A stretch of 64,000 nucleotides of DNA from assembly GCF_043099285.1 (NCBI RefSeq), contig NZ_CP170723.1, positions 2,852,001-2,916,000 on the forward strand, given 5' to 3'. Shown in pieces: positions 16,173 to 24,505 of this stretch (positions are counted from its first letter, which is position 1; every line of letters begins with the position of its first letter). Both the position numbers and the translations under genes were made by a program. Under the pieces are notes generated by a model, which had not been told where the DNA came from, did no database searches, and saw nothing but the letters and a program-made list of their open reading frames with translations. Origin of the DNA: Oryzobacter telluris (lineage in GTDB: Bacteria; Actinomycetota; Actinomycetes; Actinomycetales; Dermatophilaceae).

Positions 16173-17021
16173 GTGCGCGCACCAGAGCCCGGCTGGGCGG
16201 TCGTCGTGCCCGTCAAGGGCGGCCCGCTGGCCAAGAGCCGCCTCGACCTGCCGGTCGGTGCGCGGGCCGTGCTGGCCGAGGCCTTCGCCCGCGACACGGT
16301 CGCCGCGCTGGTGGCCGCCGATGACGTCCGGCTGGTCCTCGTCGTCACCGCCGACCCGGGCGTGCGGTCGTGGGTCCCCGCGGCCGGCGGGCTGCTCGTC
16401 GCCGACCCCGGTGGTGGTCTCGATGCCGCGGTGGCGGCCGGGGTGCGGGCCGCCCACGGGGCCGGTGCCGGCCTGGTGGCGGTCGTCCTGGGCGACCACC
16501 CGGCGCTGCGGTCCGAGGAGGTCACGACCGCCCTGGGGGCCGCGGCCGCCCACGAGCGCGCCGTGCTCGCCGACGCCGACGGCACCGGTACGGCGCTGCT
16601 GACCGGGCCCACGGGTGCGCCCCTGCCCACGGCGTTCGGCGCCGGCAGCGCGCAGGCGCACGCCTCCCTCGGGTACGTGGTCCTCGACCTCGACCTCCCG
16701 GGGCTGCGGGTGGATGTCGACGACGCCGCCTCCCTGGCCCGCGCCACTCTGCTCGGGCTCGGTCCGGCGACCCGCGAGGCGCTCGGGCGCGCTACCCTTC
16801 CCGGCGTGCAGGCCACCATCCACCGCATCGAGGACGACGGCTCCGGGTCGGCGCTGCTCGACGACGGCGTCGAGGTCGTCCTGCTCCCGGGCGCGGCCAC
16901 CTCGAGCGGCCTGCGGCACCTGCGCGTCGGCCAGCGGGTGAGCGTCGAGCTCGATGACGCCGGGCGCGCGGCGACGCGCGTGTGGATCGTCGGCATCGGT
17001 CCGGGCGAGACGATCCGCTAG
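16173..17021 (+). CDS. CofC/FbiD guanylyltransferase with extra C-terminal beta domain
   Basis: Guanylyltransferase of coenzyme F420 synthesis (2-phospholactate or phosphoenolpyruvate guanylyltransferase). The first about 210 residues match CofC/FbiD: WAVVVPVKGGPLAKSRLDLP, RLVLVVTADPGVRSW, VLGDHPALRSEEVT, LADADGTGTALLTGP and the C-terminal DLDLPGLRVDVDDAASLARA. About 65 further residues follow in frame (from VQATIHRIEDDGSGSALLDDG) with alternating hydrophobic strands and a VGQRVSVELDD end, which looks like a small cold-shock/OB barrel. The GTG start follows GAGGATCGGACC. Other F420 genes (fbiA, fbiB, fbiC) are not in the window. Confidence 0.85.
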   Translation: MRAPEPGWAVVVPVKGGPLAKSRLDLPVGARAVLAEAFARDTVAALVAADDVRLVLVVTADPGVRSWVPAAGGLLVADPGGGLDAAVAAGVRAAHGAGAGLVAVVLGDHPALRSEEVTTALGAAAAHERAVLADADGTGTALLTGPTGAPLPTAFGAGSAQAHASLGYVVLDLDLPGLRVDVDDAASLARATLLGLGPATREALGRATLPGVQATIHRIEDDGSGSALLDDGVEVVLLPGAATSSGLRHLRVGQRVSVELDDAGRAATRVWIVGIGPGETIR

Positions 17022-17061
17022 GCCGCGCGGGGCCGTCCTGGCTCCCGCCCCACGCCGGACA

Positions 17062-17107
17062 CGACACCGCGGCGGCGCCGGCCTGGGGCCGGTCACCGCC
17101 GCGGTCG
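17062..17107. terminator. Hairpin between convergent cofC and hupB
   Basis: CGACACCGCGGCGG (17062-17075) pairs with CCGCCGCGGTCG (17096-17107) with a small bulge, and an inner CCGGCC/GGCCGG stem closes the loop. It lies 40 nt after the cofC stop and 10 nt after the hupB stop, so it can end both transcripts. Confidence 0.65.
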
Positions 17108-17117
17108 TGGTCGGGCG

Positions 17118-17891
17118 TCAGCGCTTCTTGGCCGGAGCCTTCTTCGCCGGCGCCTTCTTCGCGGGGGCCTTCTTCGCCGCCACCTTGGCCGGAGCCTTCT
17201 TGGCGGGCGCCTTCTTGGCCGGTGCCGCCTTCGCCGGGGCCTTCTTGGCCGCCGTCTTCGCGGGCGCCGCCTTGGCCGGAGCCTTCTTGGCGGGCGCCTT
17301 CTTCGCCGGTGCCGCCTTCGCGGGGGCCTTCTTCGCCGCCGCCCTGGCCAGAGCCTTCTTGGCGGGCGCCTTCTTCGCCGGTGCCGCCTTGGTGGCCGCG
17401 GCCTTGGCCGGAGCCTTCTTGGCGGGCGCCTTCCTGGCCGGTGCCGCCGCCTTGGCGGGCGCCGTCGCGGCCTTCTTCGTCGTCGCCGCAGCCTTCTTGG
17501 CGGTGGCGGCGGCGGTCGAGGCCACCTTCTTCGCGGCCTTCACCGGAGCAGCCACCGCGACGACCGCGGCACCCGCCGCGGCACGGCCCGTGGCGGGAGC
17601 CGACTTCGGCAGCCCGCTCGGCTTCTTGACGTACGACTTGAAGGAGGTGCCGGCGCGGAAGCGCGGCGCCTTGGACTTGGGGATCTTCACGGACGTCCCG
17701 GTGTGCGGGTTGCGTCCGGTGCGGGCCGCCCGCTCGACGCGGTCGAACGTGCCGAAGCCGGTGATCGAGACCTTCCCCCCGCGCACCACCTCTCGGACGA
17801 TGGTGTCGAGAACGGCCTCCAGGGCGTCGTTGGCTGCCCTACGGCTGCCGAGTCGCTTCTCCAGCTCCTTGACGAGATCTGCCTTGTTCAC
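17118..17891 (-). CDS. hupB: HU DNA-binding protein with long Lys/Ala/Pro C-terminal tail
   Basis: Nucleoid-associated protein. Residues 1-90 are a HU domain (VNKADLVKELEKRLGSRRAAN, then KVSITGFGTFDRVERAARTGRNPHTG and PRFRAGTSFKSYV). Residues about 105-257 are a histone-H1-like tail built from degenerate AAPAKKAPAKK and TAKKAAATTKKA units. This layout defines the actinobacterial HupB/Hlp form, which compacts DNA. The tail is about 150 residues. The GTG start fits the HU N-terminus. The tail DNA is a low-complexity region of imperfect repeats (17118-17500) that could expand or contract. Confidence 0.94.
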   Translation of the reverse strand: MNKADLVKELEKRLGSRRAANDALEAVLDTIVREVVRGGKVSITGFGTFDRVERAARTGRNPHTGTSVKIPKSKAPRFRAGTSFKSYVKKPSGLPKSAPATGRAAAGAAVVAVAAPVKAAKKVASTAAATAKKAAATTKKAATAPAKAAAPARKAPAKKAPAKAAATKAAPAKKAPAKKALARAAAKKAPAKAAPAKKAPAKKAPAKAAPAKTAAKKAPAKAAPAKKAPAKKAPAKVAAKKAPAKKAPAKKAPAKKR

Positions 17892-18103
17892 CGTGGATTC
17901 ACTCCCACTCGCGACTGGCGCCGGGGAGGCCCCGACGACGGTGTCATGCCCGGCGGTCACCGGGCCTGAGTCGACGCTAGAACTGTGGAGGCGCCGAGTC
18001 CACCTCCGAGACGGCGTGTTTTCTCCTGTGCCACACAGCGTTTCGTCAGGAAAGAGGGCCGCCGCGGCCGTCTCGGGGTGCGCCACGACCTCGGGTCACG
18101 CCA

Positions 18104-18136
18104 CAACGGACCCCGGCACCATGCCGGAGTCCGTTG
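18104..18136 (-). terminator. leuCD terminator hairpin
   Basis: CAACGGAC then CCGGC (18104-18117) pair with GCCGG and GTCCGTTG (18123-18136), with one mismatch, around a 5-nt loop. It lies 24 nt past the leuD stop on the minus strand. A T5 run exists only on the plus-strand side (18146-18150), so it could also stop plus-strand transcripts. Confidence 0.65.
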
Positions 18137-18159
18137 CAGGAGAACGTTTTTCGGGCCGG

Positions 18160-18749
18160 TCACGCCGTGACGGTGGGCTTCCACGCAGGTCGGGAGGCCT
18201 CGTAGGACGTGACGAGGTCCTCGTGGCGCAGGGTGAGGCTGATGTCGTCGAGTCCCTCGAGCAGGCGCCAGCGGGTGTACTCGTCGACCTCGAACGGGGC
18301 CACGAGCTCGCCCGCGGTGATGGTCCGGGAGACGAGGTCGACCGTGACGGAGGTGCCCGGCTGGTTCTCGAGGAGCTTCCAGAGCAGCTCGACGTCGTCC
18401 TGGCTGCACTGGGCGGTGAGCAGCCCCTGCTTGCCGCTGTTCCCGCGGAAGATGTCGGCGAAGCGCGAGGAGATGACGACCCGGAAGCCGTAGTTCATCA
18501 GCGCCCACACCGCGTGCTCGCGCGAGGAGCCCGTGCCGAAGTCGGGACCGGCCACGAGGACCGAGCCGGCCGAGAAGTTCGGGTCGTTGAGGACGAAGGT
18601 CTCGTCGTTGCGCCAGGCGGCGAACAGGCCGTCCTCGAACCCGGTGCGGGTGACCCGCTTGAGGTAGACGGCCGGGATGATCTGGTCGGTGTCGACGTTG
18701 CTGCGACGCAGTGGCACCCCGATGCCGGTGTGGGTGGTGAAGGCGTCCA

Positions 18750-18750
<1 letters not shown>
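18160..18750 (-). CDS. leuD: 3-isopropylmalate dehydratase small subunit
   Basis: Small subunit of isopropylmalate isomerase in leucine synthesis, 196 residues. Motifs: NVDTDQIIPAVYLKRVTRTGFEDGLFA near the N-terminus, VLVAGPDFGTGSSREHAVWALMNYGFRVVISSRFADIFRGN (substrate-binding swivel domain). The start ATG overlaps the leuC stop by one base (TGATG), so the two subunits are coupled. A hairpin follows. Confidence 0.97.
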
Positions 18751-20165
<1,415 letters not shown>

Positions 20166-20304
20166 CCTCGACACCTCCACAGTCGCGCCCCCCGGTCCGG
20201 GCGGGCACTCGTCTCACGGCACGACGGCGCCTCGTGCGCCCTCGCCCTGTCGAGGTTTCCACCGTTGTCGGTCGGATGGACGTGCGTCTCAGAGGCTGGG
20301 ACGC

Positions 20305-20310
20305 TAATAT
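20305..20310 (+). promoter_or_regulatory. Leaderless-type -10 (TAATAT) of ndgR
   Basis: TAATAT ends six bases before the ndgR ATG, so the mRNA should start at the initiation codon. Just upstream, GCGTC (20284-20288) and GACGC (20300-20304) are inverted arms flanking an 11-bp centre, a possible operator for autoregulation and leuC control. Confidence 0.5.
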
Positions 20311-20316
20311 CAAGAC

Positions 20317-21060
20317 ATGGACAACACTTCAGGGGTCGGCGTCCTCGACAAGGCCGCCATCGTCCTCAGTGCCCTCGAGGCCGGGCCGTCGACCCTCGCG
20401 CAGCTCGTCACGGCCACCGGACTGGCCCGCCCGACGGCCCACCGCCTCGCCGTGGCGCTCGAGCACCACCGCCTCGTCACGCGCGACCTGCAGGGCCGCT
20501 TCGTCCTCGGCCCGCGCCTCGGCGAGCTCGCCGCGGCCGCCGGTGAGGACCGGTTGCTCGCCGCCGCGGGCCCCGTCCTCGGTGCGCTGCGCGACCACAC
20601 CAACGAGAGCGCCCAGCTCTTCCGCCGCCAGGGCGAGTACCGCGTGTGCGTCTCGGCCGCCGAGCGCCCGGTCGGCCTGCGCGACTCCATCCCCGTGGGC
20701 GCCACCCTGTCGATGCGCGCCGGGTCGGCCGCCCAGGTGCTGCTCGCGTGGGAGGAGCCCGACCGGCTGCACCGTGGCCTCCAGGGCGCGGCCTTCACCG
20801 CCACGGCTCTGTCCGGCGTGCGCCGCCGCGGCTGGGCCCAGAGCGTCGGCGAGCGCGAGCCCGGCGTCGCGTCGGTCTCGGCCCCGGTCCGCTCCCCCTC
20901 GGGGCGCGTCATCGCCGCGGTCTCGATCTCCGGCCCCATCGAGCGGCTCTCCCGCCAGCCCGGACGCCTCCACGCCGCCACGGTCATCGCCGGCGCGGGC
21001 AAGCTCACCGAGGTGCTGGCCCGCCATGCCGCGCAGCAGGAGCAGCAGAACAACGCCTGA
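20317..21060 (+). CDS. ndgR: IclR-family regulator of leucine biosynthesis (NdgR type)
   Basis: Transcription factor of 247 residues. The winged helix is LDKAAIVLSALEAGPSTLAQLVTATGLARPTAHRLAVALEHHRLV (about residues 10-55); the C-terminal IclR effector domain contains ESAQLFRRQGEYRVCVSAAERPVGLRDSIPVGATLSMRAGSAAQ. Similarity and divergent placement against leuCD identify NdgR/AreB, an amino-acid-dependent regulator of leuCD and other genes in actinobacteria. The C-terminus is a short Gln-rich tail. Translation probably starts on a leaderless mRNA. Confidence 0.92.
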   Translation: MDNTSGVGVLDKAAIVLSALEAGPSTLAQLVTATGLARPTAHRLAVALEHHRLVTRDLQGRFVLGPRLGELAAAAGEDRLLAAAGPVLGALRDHTNESAQLFRRQGEYRVCVSAAERPVGLRDSIPVGATLSMRAGSAAQVLLAWEEPDRLHRGLQGAAFTATALSGVRRRGWAQSVGEREPGVASVSAPVRSPSGRVIAAVSISGPIERLSRQPGRLHAATVIAGAGKLTEVLARHAAQQEQQNNA

Positions 21061-21094
21061 CCCCGCACCGGGCCCGCCGCGCCCCCACGGGGCC

Positions 21095-21190
21095 GTCCCG
21101 CGGGCTCTGGTCCACTCGGTGGGCGCTGGTCGATGCGCGGGGATGGCGTTGCGTACGCGCCGCCATCGCCGCACTTCACCGCCATCCGGG
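21095..21190 (+). repeat. Intergenic repeat copy 1 (96 bp)
   Basis: First of two direct copies spaced 110 bp apart in the 365-bp gap between ndgR and the next gene. About 88 of 96 bases match copy 2. It contains an imperfect palindrome at 21142-21167: arms GATGGCGTTGCG and CGCGCCGCCATC around TA, with 10 of 12 pairs. It also holds two partial copies of a GGGC(T/G)CTGGTC unit. It resembles REP-like elements; no transposase is nearby. Confidence 0.75.
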
Positions 21191-21204
21191 CGGCGCGAGT
21201 GGGC

Positions 21205-21300
21205 GTCCCGCGGGCTCTGGTCCACCCCGTGGGCTCTGGTCGATGTGCGGGGATGGCGTTGCGCACGCGCCGCCATCGCCGCACTTCACCGGCACCCGGG
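21205..21300 (+). repeat. Intergenic repeat copy 2 (96 bp)
   Basis: Second copy of the unit at 21095. Differences are scattered single bases, including one inside the palindrome loop (GCGTAC becomes GCGCAC). The matching palindrome is at 21252-21277. Nothing coding is seen between here and 21425. Confidence 0.75.
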
Positions 21301-21425
21301 CCCCGCGACGCGAACCGGAGCCACCGGGCGATGCAACACGGAGTTCACATTCGGGTGCCCCGATGGCAACACCGAGCGGCCAGTCTTCGACTGAGCCCGC
21401 CGGATGTCCGCCCGAGGAGTCGCCC

Positions 21426-21773
21426 ATGTCCCTCACCCCCGCCCAGCGCATCGCCGTCCGCGACCGCACCCGGCTGCTCGGCTTCCCGCGGACCGGCCGG
21501 CGGGCGATCGTCGTCGGAGGTGGCATCACGGCTGCGCGCCGAGCCGCGGCCCTGACCAGGTCGTCCTCACCGGTCACGGTCTTCGCACCGGCGTTGTGCG
21601 ACGACGTCTTCGACCTGCTCGCCGAGCGCCTCGTCACGTGGGAGAACCGCTGGCCCACGCAGACCGACCTCGCCGACGCCTGGCTGGTGCACGCCGCGAC
21701 CGGGGACCCCGAGCTCGACGCCCGGGTCTGCGCGTGGGCGCAGAGCCTGCGCACCACCGCGCTCACCGCCTGA
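21426..21773 (+). CDS. Short siroheme-synthase N-terminal-like (precorrin-2 dehydrogenase) protein
   Basis: 115 residues resembling only the NAD(P)-binding part of precorrin-2 dehydrogenase (CysG N-terminal or Met8). Features: RAIVVGGGITAARRAAAL (Rossmann loop), SPVTVFAP, LVTWENRWPTQTDLADAWLVHAATGDPELDARVCAWA. The family normally continues for about 80 more residues with a dimerisation and catalytic region, absent here. It may be a truncated relic or a stand-alone NAD-binding protein. ATG start is at 21426; a Shine-Dalgarno-like GAGGAG lies at 21414-21419. No other siroheme gene is near. Confidence 0.7.
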   Translation: MSLTPAQRIAVRDRTRLLGFPRTGRRAIVVGGGITAARRAAALTRSSSPVTVFAPALCDDVFDLLAERLVTWENRWPTQTDLADAWLVHAATGDPELDARVCAWAQSLRTTALTA

Positions 21774-21804
21774 CGCGCGCCGCGCGCCCTCGCCCTCGAC
21801 GACG

Positions 21805-22305
21805 TCAAGCGGCGCCGGGCCGACCCATCCGCTCTCGCGCGGTCTCGCCGCGCCGGCCGACCGGCATCGTGCCCGACAGCCCCGCGAGGCCGAACGGCTT
21901 CGGGCCGGAGTAGATGCTCTCGACCCCGCCGGGCGGCACCGTGTACGTCTCGTGCCAGATCGTCACGGCGCCCGGGTCGCCCTTGGCCACGCGGTAGAAC
22001 TCGACCCAGGCCGGACGGTGCTCGAGCGGGGTGGCGTTCGCGTAGGCGTAGATGTCCTCGACGCTGCGCCACCACTGGATGACCGTGGGGCCGCTGAGGT
22101 CGAGCGTGGTGCGGCTGCCGAGGTAGCCCAGGTGCTCGGCCTCCCCCCGCTCGGCCGCCGCCTTGTTCTCCTCGAGCTGGGCGATCATCTTCGGCATCGC
22201 GGCGCCGACCTGCTTGACGATGCGCAGTTTCCACGGCTTGTGGACCCGGACCCCGATGAGGAAGAGGGCCAGCGGCCCGTCGTAGGCGTGGGTGACGCGG
22301 TCCAT
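21805..22305 (-). CDS. DUF4188 family protein (possible heme/monooxygenase-like)
   Basis: 166 residues starting MDRVTHAYDGPLALFLIGVRVHKPWKLRIVKQVGAAMPKM, with VIQWWRSVEDIYAYA, HRPAWVEFY, VTIWHETYTVPPGGVESIYSGPKPFGL. These match the DUF4188 group, often annotated as monooxygenase-like and predicted to form a ferredoxin-like barrel. The His/Trp-rich blocks could bind a cofactor. It is divergent from a MerR regulator whose likely operator sits in this gene's promoter, so expression is probably induced by the MerR ligand. The substrate is unknown. Confidence 0.78.
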   Translation of the reverse strand: MDRVTHAYDGPLALFLIGVRVHKPWKLRIVKQVGAAMPKMIAQLEENKAAAERGEAEHLGYLGSRTTLDLSGPTVIQWWRSVEDIYAYANATPLEHRPAWVEFYRVAKGDPGAVTIWHETYTVPPGGVESIYSGPKPFGLAGLSGTMPVGRRGETARERMGRPGAA

Positions 22306-22321
22306 GGCGACGCTCCTGTTG

Positions 22322-22375
22322 GATAGTGTTGCTGTCTGACGTCCCATGATGGATAGTGTCACTATCCGATGTCAA
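22322..22375. promoter_or_regulatory. MerR operator and divergent promoters
   Basis: A perfect palindrome GGATAGTGTCACTATCC lies at 22351-22367; an imperfect copy GATAGTGTTGCTGTC is at 22322-22336, 30 bp away. On the minus strand TTGACA (22375-22370) and CATCAT (22351-22346) form a promoter with an 18-bp spacer almost filled by the palindrome, the classical MerR arrangement. On the plus strand TTGCTG (22329-22334) and TAGTGT (22354-22359) are 19 bp apart, ahead of the regulator gene. Confidence 0.65.
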
Positions 22376-22385
22376 GGAGGAAACG

Positions 22386-22994
22386 GTGCGGATCTCGGAG
22401 CTCGCCACCGAGAGCGGTGTCCCCGTCCACACGCTGAAGTACTACCTGCGTGAGGGGCTGCTCATGCCGGGCCTCGCCCAGAGCCGCACCCGTGCCGACT
22501 ACGGGCCCGAGCACCTCGACCGCGTGCGGCTGGTGCGCGCGCTCGTGGAACACGGTGGGGTCGGCATCGCCGGGGTGCACCGCATCGTCGAGGCGCTCGA
22601 CAGCCCTCCCCCCTCACCGCACGAGGTCCTCGGCGTCGCCCACGGCGCCCTCGTCGGCGCGACCGAGGAGGACGCCCCCGAGCCCGACGCCGACGTCAGG
22701 GAGTTCGTCGCCCGGCTCGGCTGGGGGGTCGAGGACTGCCAGCCGATCGTGCAGCTGCTGGCCGACGCCGTGCTGCGCGCACGGGCCGCGGGCATCCCCC
22801 TGCCGGACGAGGACCTCGAGCGCTACGCCCTCGCCATGCGAGCGGCCGCCGAGGTCGACCTCGAGGTCGCCGGGCGGGCGCGCTCGACCGAGGAGGCGAT
22901 GCGCATCGTCGTCCTCGGCACCGTGCTCGTCGACCCCGTGCTGCTCGCCCTGCGCCGCCTCGCCCAGACCGCCGAGAGCGCCGCCCGCATCTGA
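22386..22994 (+). CDS. MerR-family transcriptional regulator
   Basis: 202 residues. The N-terminal MerR winged helix is VRISELATESGVPVHTLKYYLREGLLMPGLAQSRTRADYGPEHLDRVRLVRALVEHGGVGIAGVHRIVEAL. The C-terminal 120 residues are helical without a Cys-rich metal site, so a small organic ligand is more likely than a metal. The GTG start has the strong site AAGGAGG upstream. It is divergent from the DUF4188 gene, with operator palindromes between. Confidence 0.9.
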   Translation: MRISELATESGVPVHTLKYYLREGLLMPGLAQSRTRADYGPEHLDRVRLVRALVEHGGVGIAGVHRIVEALDSPPPSPHEVLGVAHGALVGATEEDAPEPDADVREFVARLGWGVEDCQPIVQLLADAVLRARAAGIPLPDEDLERYALAMRAAAEVDLEVAGRARSTEEAMRIVVLGTVLVDPVLLALRRLAQTAESAARI

Positions 22995-23045
22995 CCCGCG
23001 ACCTGCCCCACCCGACCCGCCGCCCGCATCCCACTGCCCTCAGCC

Positions 23046-23101
23046 GCGTCCTCCCGCCTGGTACGTGGGGTGATCACCCCACCTACCAGGCGGTAGGACG
23101 C
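23046..23101. repeat. 56-bp near-perfect palindrome centred on TGATCA
   Basis: The arms 23046-23073 and 23074-23101 match as inverted repeats at 26 of 28 positions with no loop. The centre is GGGGTGATCACCCC. It sits between the convergent MerR and transporter genes and would form a very stable cruciform or RNA hairpin, so it may end both transcripts. Two related elements lie at 46710 and 46801. Confidence 0.8.
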
Positions 23102-23154
23102 GATGGAGGTCGGGGCAGAGGGGCGCCGCCGGGGAGGCGGATGCGGGGGCGTCG

Positions 23155-24066
23155 TCAGTGGATGTCGCGGGCGGGCTCGGGCTCGGCGTCGTGGTCGCGC
23201 GCCGGGATGCCGGCGAGGACTCCGGTGCGGCTGAGGACGAACCCGAACAGGGCGGCGACGGGGAACATGACGATGCCGTAGACGGCCGGCGGCACCCCGA
23301 TCGTCGTGTTGCCGAGGACGGTGAGCGCCACCGCGATCGCGAGCGTGCTGTTGTGGATGCCGATCTCGAACCCGCTCGCCACGCACTGCGCCGGCGTGAG
23401 CCCGAGCAGCCGCGGCACGAAGAACCCGATGGTCAGCGACAGGGCACAGAACACGGTGGTGACCAGGCCCACCTGGGCGAAGTACTCGCCGACGTTCTCC
23501 TCCCCCAGGATCGCGCCGACCACCACGAGCAGGAGGATGACGGCCGAGGCGATGCGCACCGGCCGGTCGGCCGCCTGCGCGAACTGCGGTGCGCGAGAGC
23601 GCACCAGCATCCCGATCGCCACCGGCACGAGGACGATCGCGAAGACCTGCACCATCTTCCCCAGCTGGACGCCCACGCCGCTCGAGTCCCCCAGGTACCG
23701 CGCGATGGCGAGGTTGACGACCACCGGCAGGGTGATGAGCGCCAGCACCGAGTTCACCGCCGTGAGGGTGATGTTGAGGGCGACGTCGCCGCGGAAGAGG
23801 TGGCTGAACATGTTGGCGGTGGTCCCGCCGGGCGAGGCCGCGAGCAGGAGCAGACCGACGGCCAGCTCGGGAGCCAGCCCCGCGACCTCCGCGATGGCGA
23901 AGCCCAGCAGCGGCAGCAGCACCACCTGCACCCCGAGGATGATGGCGACCGCGCGCGGGTGGCGGGCCACCCGCCGGAAGTCGTCGGGCGTCAGGGACAG
24001 TACGAGCCCGAACATGATGACGGCGAGCGCGGCGGGGAGTCCGACCGAGACGAGTGCCGAGTCCAC
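23155..24066 (-). CDS. Bile acid:sodium symporter (BASS) family transporter
   Basis: Integral membrane protein of 303 residues with about nine or ten predicted helices. Family features: LLLAASPGGTTANMFSHLFRGDVALNITLTAVNSVLALITLPVV (the crossover region with its Pro-Gly-Gly) and SGFEIGIHNSTLAIAVALTVL. Members take up organic anions such as bile acids, pantoate or 2-keto acids with sodium. The substrate cannot be assigned here. The GTG start (VDSALVSVGLPAAL) follows GGAGGACCT. The C-terminus is acidic and His-containing. Confidence 0.88.
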   Translation of the reverse strand: MDSALVSVGLPAALAVIMFGLVLSLTPDDFRRVARHPRAVAIILGVQVVLLPLLGFAIAEVAGLAPELAVGLLLLAASPGGTTANMFSHLFRGDVALNITLTAVNSVLALITLPVVVNLAIARYLGDSSGVGVQLGKMVQVFAIVLVPVAIGMLVRSRAPQFAQAADRPVRIASAVILLLVVVGAILGEENVGEYFAQVGLVTTVFCALSLTIGFFVPRLLGLTPAQCVASGFEIGIHNSTLAIAVALTVLGNTTIGVPPAVYGIVMFPVAALFGFVLSRTGVLAGIPARDHDAEPEPARDIH

Positions 24067-24157
24067 AGGTCCTCCGTGGGGCCGTGGGCGCGTCGTCGCG
24101 CCGGAGGCGCCGATCATGGCGAACTCACAGGTTCGGGTCAAGGACCACCGGACACGA

Positions 24158-24189
24158 CGAAGGCCCGGTCCGCATGGACCGGGCCTTCG
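24158..24189 (-). terminator. Terminator after tRNA-Glu
   Basis: Perfect 14-bp stem CGAAGGCCCGGTCC / GGACCGGGCCTTCG with a GCAT tetraloop, 7 nt beyond the 3' end of tRNA-Glu on the minus strand. No T tract follows. Confidence 0.75.
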
Positions 24190-24196
24190 ACCGATG

Positions 24197-24269
24197 TAGC
24201 CCCGACGGGATTCGAACCCGCGCTACCGCCTTGAGAGGGCGGCGTGCTAGGCCACTACACAACGGGGCC
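24197..24269 (-). tRNA. tRNA-Glu (anticodon CUC)
   Basis: Cloverleaf of 73 nt: acceptor GGCCCCG pairs with CGGGGCU (one G-U), D arm GUG...CAC, anticodon stem CCGCC/GGCGG with loop CUCUCAA (anticodon CUC), and T arm GCGGG UUCGAAU CCCGU. CCA is not encoded. It is close to other actinobacterial tRNA-Glu genes. Confidence 0.96.
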
Positions 24270-24370
24270 TCGGCTGCGCCGGGCCGCTCGGAAGCGGCCG
24301 GGCAACGGAGAAGAACCTTACCGAACGGCGTGGATTTCTCCGAATCGCTTCCGGCAGATGCCGGGAGCGA

Positions 24371-24445
24371 TGGCTGGGGTACCAGGACTCGAACCTAGAA
24401 CGGATGAACCAGAATCACCAGTGTTGCCAATTACACCATACCCCA
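24371..24445 (-). tRNA. tRNA-Gln (anticodon CUG)
   Basis: 75 nt including an encoded CCA end. Acceptor UGGGGUA pairs with UACCCCA, anticodon loop UUCUGGU gives CUG, T arm CUAGG UUCGAGU CCUGG. It lies 101 nt upstream of tRNA-Glu on the same strand and 60 nt after the HAD gene. Confidence 0.95.
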
Positions 24446-24505
24446 TGGGGTATGCCGTCCGTGTCCCGCCGGGGCGGGCGCCGAGCGGCGAACCGAGTGG
24501 AGATA

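Noticed and set aside
17118..17560. Dense short repeats that might suggest a CRISPR or tandem repeat array
   Set aside because: The repeats keep the reading frame and encode the Lys/Ala/Pro tail of HupB; there are no spacers of constant length.
21095..21300. Two-copy repeat as a CRISPR array
   Set aside because: Units of 96 bp, only two copies, with a 14-bp gap and mismatches; no cas genes.
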